This document shows, one piece after another, positions 6,276 to 8,161 of a stretch of DNA of 8,161 nucleotides. This DNA is from Methanomethylovorans sp. (lineage in GTDB: Archaea > Halobacteriota > Methanosarcinia > Methanosarcinales > Methanosarcinaceae), in NCBI GenBank assembly GCA_020854785.1, contig JAHFZE010000266.1, positions 1 through 8,161 of the forward strand, in the 5' to 3' direction. The translations under genes and the position numbers were made by a program. Position 1 is the first letter of the stretch. Each line of letters starts with the position of its first letter. The notes under the pieces were generated by a model. The model had not been told where the DNA came from and ran no database searches. It saw only the letters and a program-made list of their open reading frames with translations.

Positions 6276-6286
6276 ACAATGACCCT
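6268..6286 (-). promoter_or_regulatory. Hairpin covering the stop of the glutaminase gene and start of the FMN-subunit gene
   Basis: AGGGTCAT (6268-6275) and ATGACCCT (6279-6286) are perfect complements separated by three bases. In the mRNA, an 8-pair stem would enclose the AUG start codon of the FMN subunit and part of its Shine-Dalgarno sequence, with the UGA stop of the glutaminase gene in the same structure. Ribosomes finishing the upstream gene would open it, which would enforce coupled synthesis. The pairing is seen directly; the coupling role is inferred. Confidence 0.45.
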
Positions 6287-7324
6287 CCCTATGACCGGTT
6301 CGCCTGCTCTGGGCATGCGGATGTTCTGGACAGCCGGGTCCATCACCCTGATAGCTGCCTCCTCACTGGAGATGTAGAGCTTGTTTCCGTTCTCAGCCAC
6401 GACCAAAGGACGTAGTTTGATACGGTCAGTGAACCCTACTATACCCTGGCTTGTAGCCACAACTATGGCAAAAGGTCCATTCATCTGGGCAGCCCCGTAT
6501 GTGAGACGCATGGCGTGATCTATCTTCCGCTGTCTTTCGGGCATTGCATCGATCTCATCCCAGAAAGGAGGAGCCAAAGCCTTTACAACCAGATCTTCAG
6601 ACAGTCCATGGCGCCTGCCCAGGATATCAAAGAGATAAGCTACAACCTCGGTATCCGTGAACATAGTACACTTGTAGCCATTGCTTTCCACATACTGCCT
6701 GTTAGTACCATATGAAGTGATCTCTCCATTGTGAACCACTGACCAGTCAAGCAGATTGAATGGATGGGCGCCTCCCCACCAACCTGGAGTATTCGTTGGG
6801 TAACGGTTATGAGCAAGCCATATGTAACCCTTGTAATCCTGTATGCGGTAAAAATCCGCAACATCCTCCGGCCAGCCAGCCGCTTTGAACACTCCCATAT
6901 TGATGCCTGAAGAGAACACCAGAGCACCATCTATACGGGAGTTGATGTCCATCACAAGGGTCTTTACAAGATCGTCTTCAGGTGTGGAACTGCCTACCAC
7001 GAGATCCTTATGGGGCTTGTAGAAATACCGCCATGGAATATGTTTCTTCCTAAGGCCGGGTTGCTCATAGGTAGGGATCTCTTCCTGCTGGACTATGCGT
7101 CCCCACTTTTCAAGCAAGTCGTCTACCTTCTTTTTCGGTTCCACCAGGTTGTCATAGAAGACATGAAGAGCATAATAATCCGGATAATCTGGGTATATGC
7201 CATAAGCTACATAACCCGCGCCTTCTCCACTTCCTCGTTCGTTCATCAGGCTTAGGGCCTCTTTTATGCCTGAGCCGTCCATGCCAGACCGGCCCCGGTC
7301 TATAACGCCTATAATTCCGCACAT
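6272..7324 (-). CDS. Glutamate synthase class II glutamine amidotransferase subunit
   Basis: This subunit hydrolyses glutamine to glutamate and ammonia for the FMN subunit. The 350 residues start MCGIIGV; removal of Met exposes Cys2 as the N-terminal nucleophile of Ntn-type (GATase II) amidotransferases. Further motifs are NERGSGEGAGY (28-38), AHNRYPTNTPGWWGGAHPFN (171-190), VVHNGEI (196-202), DTEVVAY (224-230) and SSEEAAI near the C-terminus (319-325). I chose ATG 7322-7324 because the catalytic Cys must become N-terminal; an in-frame ATG at 7355-7357 (or TTG at 7358-7360) would add a propeptide of about 11-12 residues, which some family members have and then remove. Neither start has a strong Shine-Dalgarno site. 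It is the first gene of the operon and overlaps the next by four bases (ATGA). A PurF- or GlmS-type role is unlikely because no phosphoribosyltransferase or sugar-isomerase domain follows and the glutamate synthase subunits are adjacent. Confidence 0.93.
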   Translation of the reverse strand: MCGIIGVIDRGRSGMDGSGIKEALSLMNERGSGEGAGYVAYGIYPDYPDYYALHVFYDNLVEPKKKVDDLLEKWGRIVQQEEIPTYEQPGLRKKHIPWRYFYKPHKDLVVGSSTPEDDLVKTLVMDINSRIDGALVFSSGINMGVFKAAGWPEDVADFYRIQDYKGYIWLAHNRYPTNTPGWWGGAHPFNLLDWSVVHNGEITSYGTNRQYVESNGYKCTMFTDTEVVAYLFDILGRRHGLSEDLVVKALAPPFWDEIDAMPERQRKIDHAMRLTYGAAQMNGPFAIVVATSQGIVGFTDRIKLRPLVVAENGNKLYISSEEAAIRVMDPAVQNIRMPRAGEPVIGRVIV

Positions 7325-7387
7325 ATTTACCACTAAGAACTGTTTTTGGAGATACATCAATTTGCCTTTTTCGGACTAACCATGCAA

Positions 7388-7400
7388 ATATCCATAAAAG
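7388..7400 (-). promoter_or_regulatory. Candidate TATA box of the glutamate synthase operon
   Basis: On the minus strand the sequence reads CTTTTATGGATAT, containing the TATA-like TTTTATGG. Initiation about 25 bases downstream would fall near 7368-7372, giving a leader of roughly 45 bases to the ATG at 7324. It is the best TATA candidate in the 194-base gap between the second glnA and the operon. Confidence 0.4.
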
Positions 7401-7417
7401 GCCTATCTTCGTCGTTC

Positions 7418-7464
7418 ATTGGGAATGATCTCCAATAGAGGGAAGCCAAACTAAAAGCTATTGG
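7418..7464 (-). promoter_or_regulatory. Nested ATTGG/CCAAT dyads upstream of the operon TATA box; candidate operator
   Basis: A 19-base imperfect palindrome (7418-7436) has arms ATTGG and CCAAT with two further matched pairs around its centre. Its right half, CCAATAG (7432-7438), also pairs with CTATTGG (7458-7464), so three related half-sites lie just upstream of the TATA-like box. This layout suits binding of a dimeric regulator. It does not match the GGAA-N6-TTCC operator described for the archaeal nitrogen repressor NrpR, so the binding protein is unknown. Confidence 0.3.
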
Positions 7465-7501
7465 CATCTAACGTCCATAAGGACAATGAAATAAAGTTAT
7501 A

Positions 7502-7523
7502 TGTAAGGGATGGTTCCCTTACA
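7502..7523 (-). terminator. Hairpin at the 3' end of the second glnA, possible terminator
   Basis: TGTAAGGGA (7502-7510) and TCCCTTACA (7515-7523) form nine perfect pairs around a four-base loop; the right arm contains the TAA stop of the second glnA. On the minus strand the stem is soon followed by the moderately T-rich ATAACTTTATTTC. This fits a terminator or mRNA-stabilising hairpin separating the second glnA from the glutamate synthase operon. The T-run is imperfect, so read-through into the operon is possible. Confidence 0.5.
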
Positions 7524-8161
7524 ATATGCTCAGGTAGTTGTCCAGTTCCCACTGGTGAACCTGTGCCTTGTATGAATCCCATTCAGCGGTCTTTGCCTTA
7601 AGGAAGCTGTTGAAGACATGTTCACCAAGAGCCTCCTTTGTGAACTCGCTGGCACGCATGAGATCAAGGGACTCCTTCAGACTGCCGGGGAGAGACTGGA
7701 TACCTCTCTTAGCGCGCTCTTCTTCACTGAGCTTGAAGATGTTGACGTTCGTGGCCTCCGGTGGCTCGATCTTGTTCTTTATGCCGTCAAGACCAGCACG
7801 CAGCATCAGGGCGAATGCAAGGTATGGGTTACATGCAGGGTCAGGGCACCTTAGCTCGACCCTTGTACCAATGCCTCTTGTTGCAGGGATCCTGATGAGA
7901 GAGCTCCTGTTGGAAGCAGACCATGTGACATATATAGGTGCCTCATACCCCGGTACAAGCCTCTTGTAGGAGTTCACAGTAGAGTTGGTGACTGCAGCGA
8001 ACTCTTTGATGTGCTTCAGTATACCGCCTATGTAATACATGGACGTCTGTGAGAGGCCGTTTGGTGCTTCCGGGTCATAGAAGGCGTTCTTGCCGTCCAT
8101 CATCAAGGACTGGTTAGTGTGCATGCCTGAACCGTTCACACCGAACAGAGGCTTTGGCATG
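7519..8161 (-). CDS. glnA: Glutamine synthetase, type I, second copy (C-terminal half; 5' end outside window)
   Basis: About 213 residues are visible, from MPKP (equivalent to residue 230 of the other glutamine synthetase) to the C-terminus; the frame runs off the right edge. Conserved motifs include NGSGMH, NSYKRLVPGYEAP, NRSSLIRIP, RVELRCPDPACNPYLAFA and a C-terminal TAEWDSYKAQVHQWE. The adenylylation-site region reads NIFKL, without the Tyr modified in GSI-beta enzymes, as expected for GSI-alpha. By eye it is closer to the textbook GSI-alpha sequence (ATRGIGTRVELRCPDPACNPYLAF) than the complete glnA at 976-2304, which has [24 protein letters not shown]. This copy may therefore be the main biosynthetic enzyme and the other the divergent paralogue, but that is inference. 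It lies upstream of the glutamate synthase operon on the same strand, separated by 194 bases and a hairpin. The N-terminal half with the feedback arginine is not in view. Confidence 0.95.
   Translation of the reverse strand, partial: MPKPLFGVNGSGMHTNQSLMMDGKNAFYDPEAPNGLSQTSMYYIGGILKHIKEFAAVTNSTVNSYKRLVPGYEAPIYVTWSASNRSSLIRIPATRGIGTRVELRCPDPACNPYLAFALMLRAGLDGIKNKIEPPEATNVNIFKLSEEERAKRGIQSLPGSLKESLDLMRASEFTKEALGEHVFNSFLKAKTAEWDSYKAQVHQWELDNYLSIL

Noticed and set aside
7422..7433. NrpR operator reading of GGAATGATCTCC upstream of the glutamate synthase operon
   Set aside because: Spacing and half-sites do not fit GGAA-N6-TTCC; only the outer GGA/TCC match.
7568..7969. 133-residue plus-strand frame opposite the second glutamine synthetase gene
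   Set aside because: Antisense shadow of a highly conserved coding sequence.

Overview
The window reads as an archaeal genome segment, most likely from a methanogen (a Methanosarcinales-like organism is my best guess). The evidence is a split, archaeal-type glutamate synthase, a FrhB/FpoF-type protein of the coenzyme F420 family encoded next to it, glutamine synthetases of the GSI-alpha type, AT-rich TATA-like elements, and Shine-Dalgarno sites of the GGAG/GGTG type. No phage, IS element, CRISPR array, tRNA or rRNA is visible. Apart from the first ~300 bases and a gene-poor gap, the window is one ammonium-assimilation (GS-GOGAT) locus.

Layout, left to right. Bases 1-310 hold the 3' end of an unrecognised helical, charged protein that starts outside the window (+). 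Bases 311-975 contain no convincing gene, only AT-rich DNA with several small inverted repeats and the presumed promoter of the next unit. Bases 976-2807 (+) carry a complete glutamine synthetase gene whose stop overlaps by one base the start of a GNAT-family acetyltransferase gene. Bases 2808-2992 form a convergent intergenic gap with a striking interrupted inverted repeat. Bases 2993-7324 (-) carry a tightly packed four-gene operon, in transcription order: glutaminase (class II amidotransferase) subunit, ferredoxin/FMN subunit, GXGXG subunit, and a FrhB-like iron-sulfur flavoprotein. Bases 7325-7518 hold the operon's likely promoter and dyad elements. Bases 7519-8161 (-) hold the C-terminal half of a second glutamine synthetase gene.

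How the genes work together: glutamine synthetase fixes ammonium onto glutamate to make glutamine. The amidotransferase subunit releases ammonia from glutamine, and the FMN/ferredoxin subunit uses it to aminate 2-oxoglutarate reductively. The GXGXG subunit corresponds to the C-terminal domain of bacterial GltB. No GltD-like NAD(P)H-binding subunit is encoded here. The FrhB-like protein sits exactly where an electron-input subunit would be expected, which suggests reduced F420 (F420H2) as the electron donor. That is the most interesting idea in the window and is an inference, not something the sequence proves.

Regulatory candidates are reported at low confidence: a hairpin that would bury the start codon of the FMN subunit, nested ATTGG/CCAAT dyads upstream of the operon's TATA-like box, and a hairpin at the end of the second glutamine synthetase gene.
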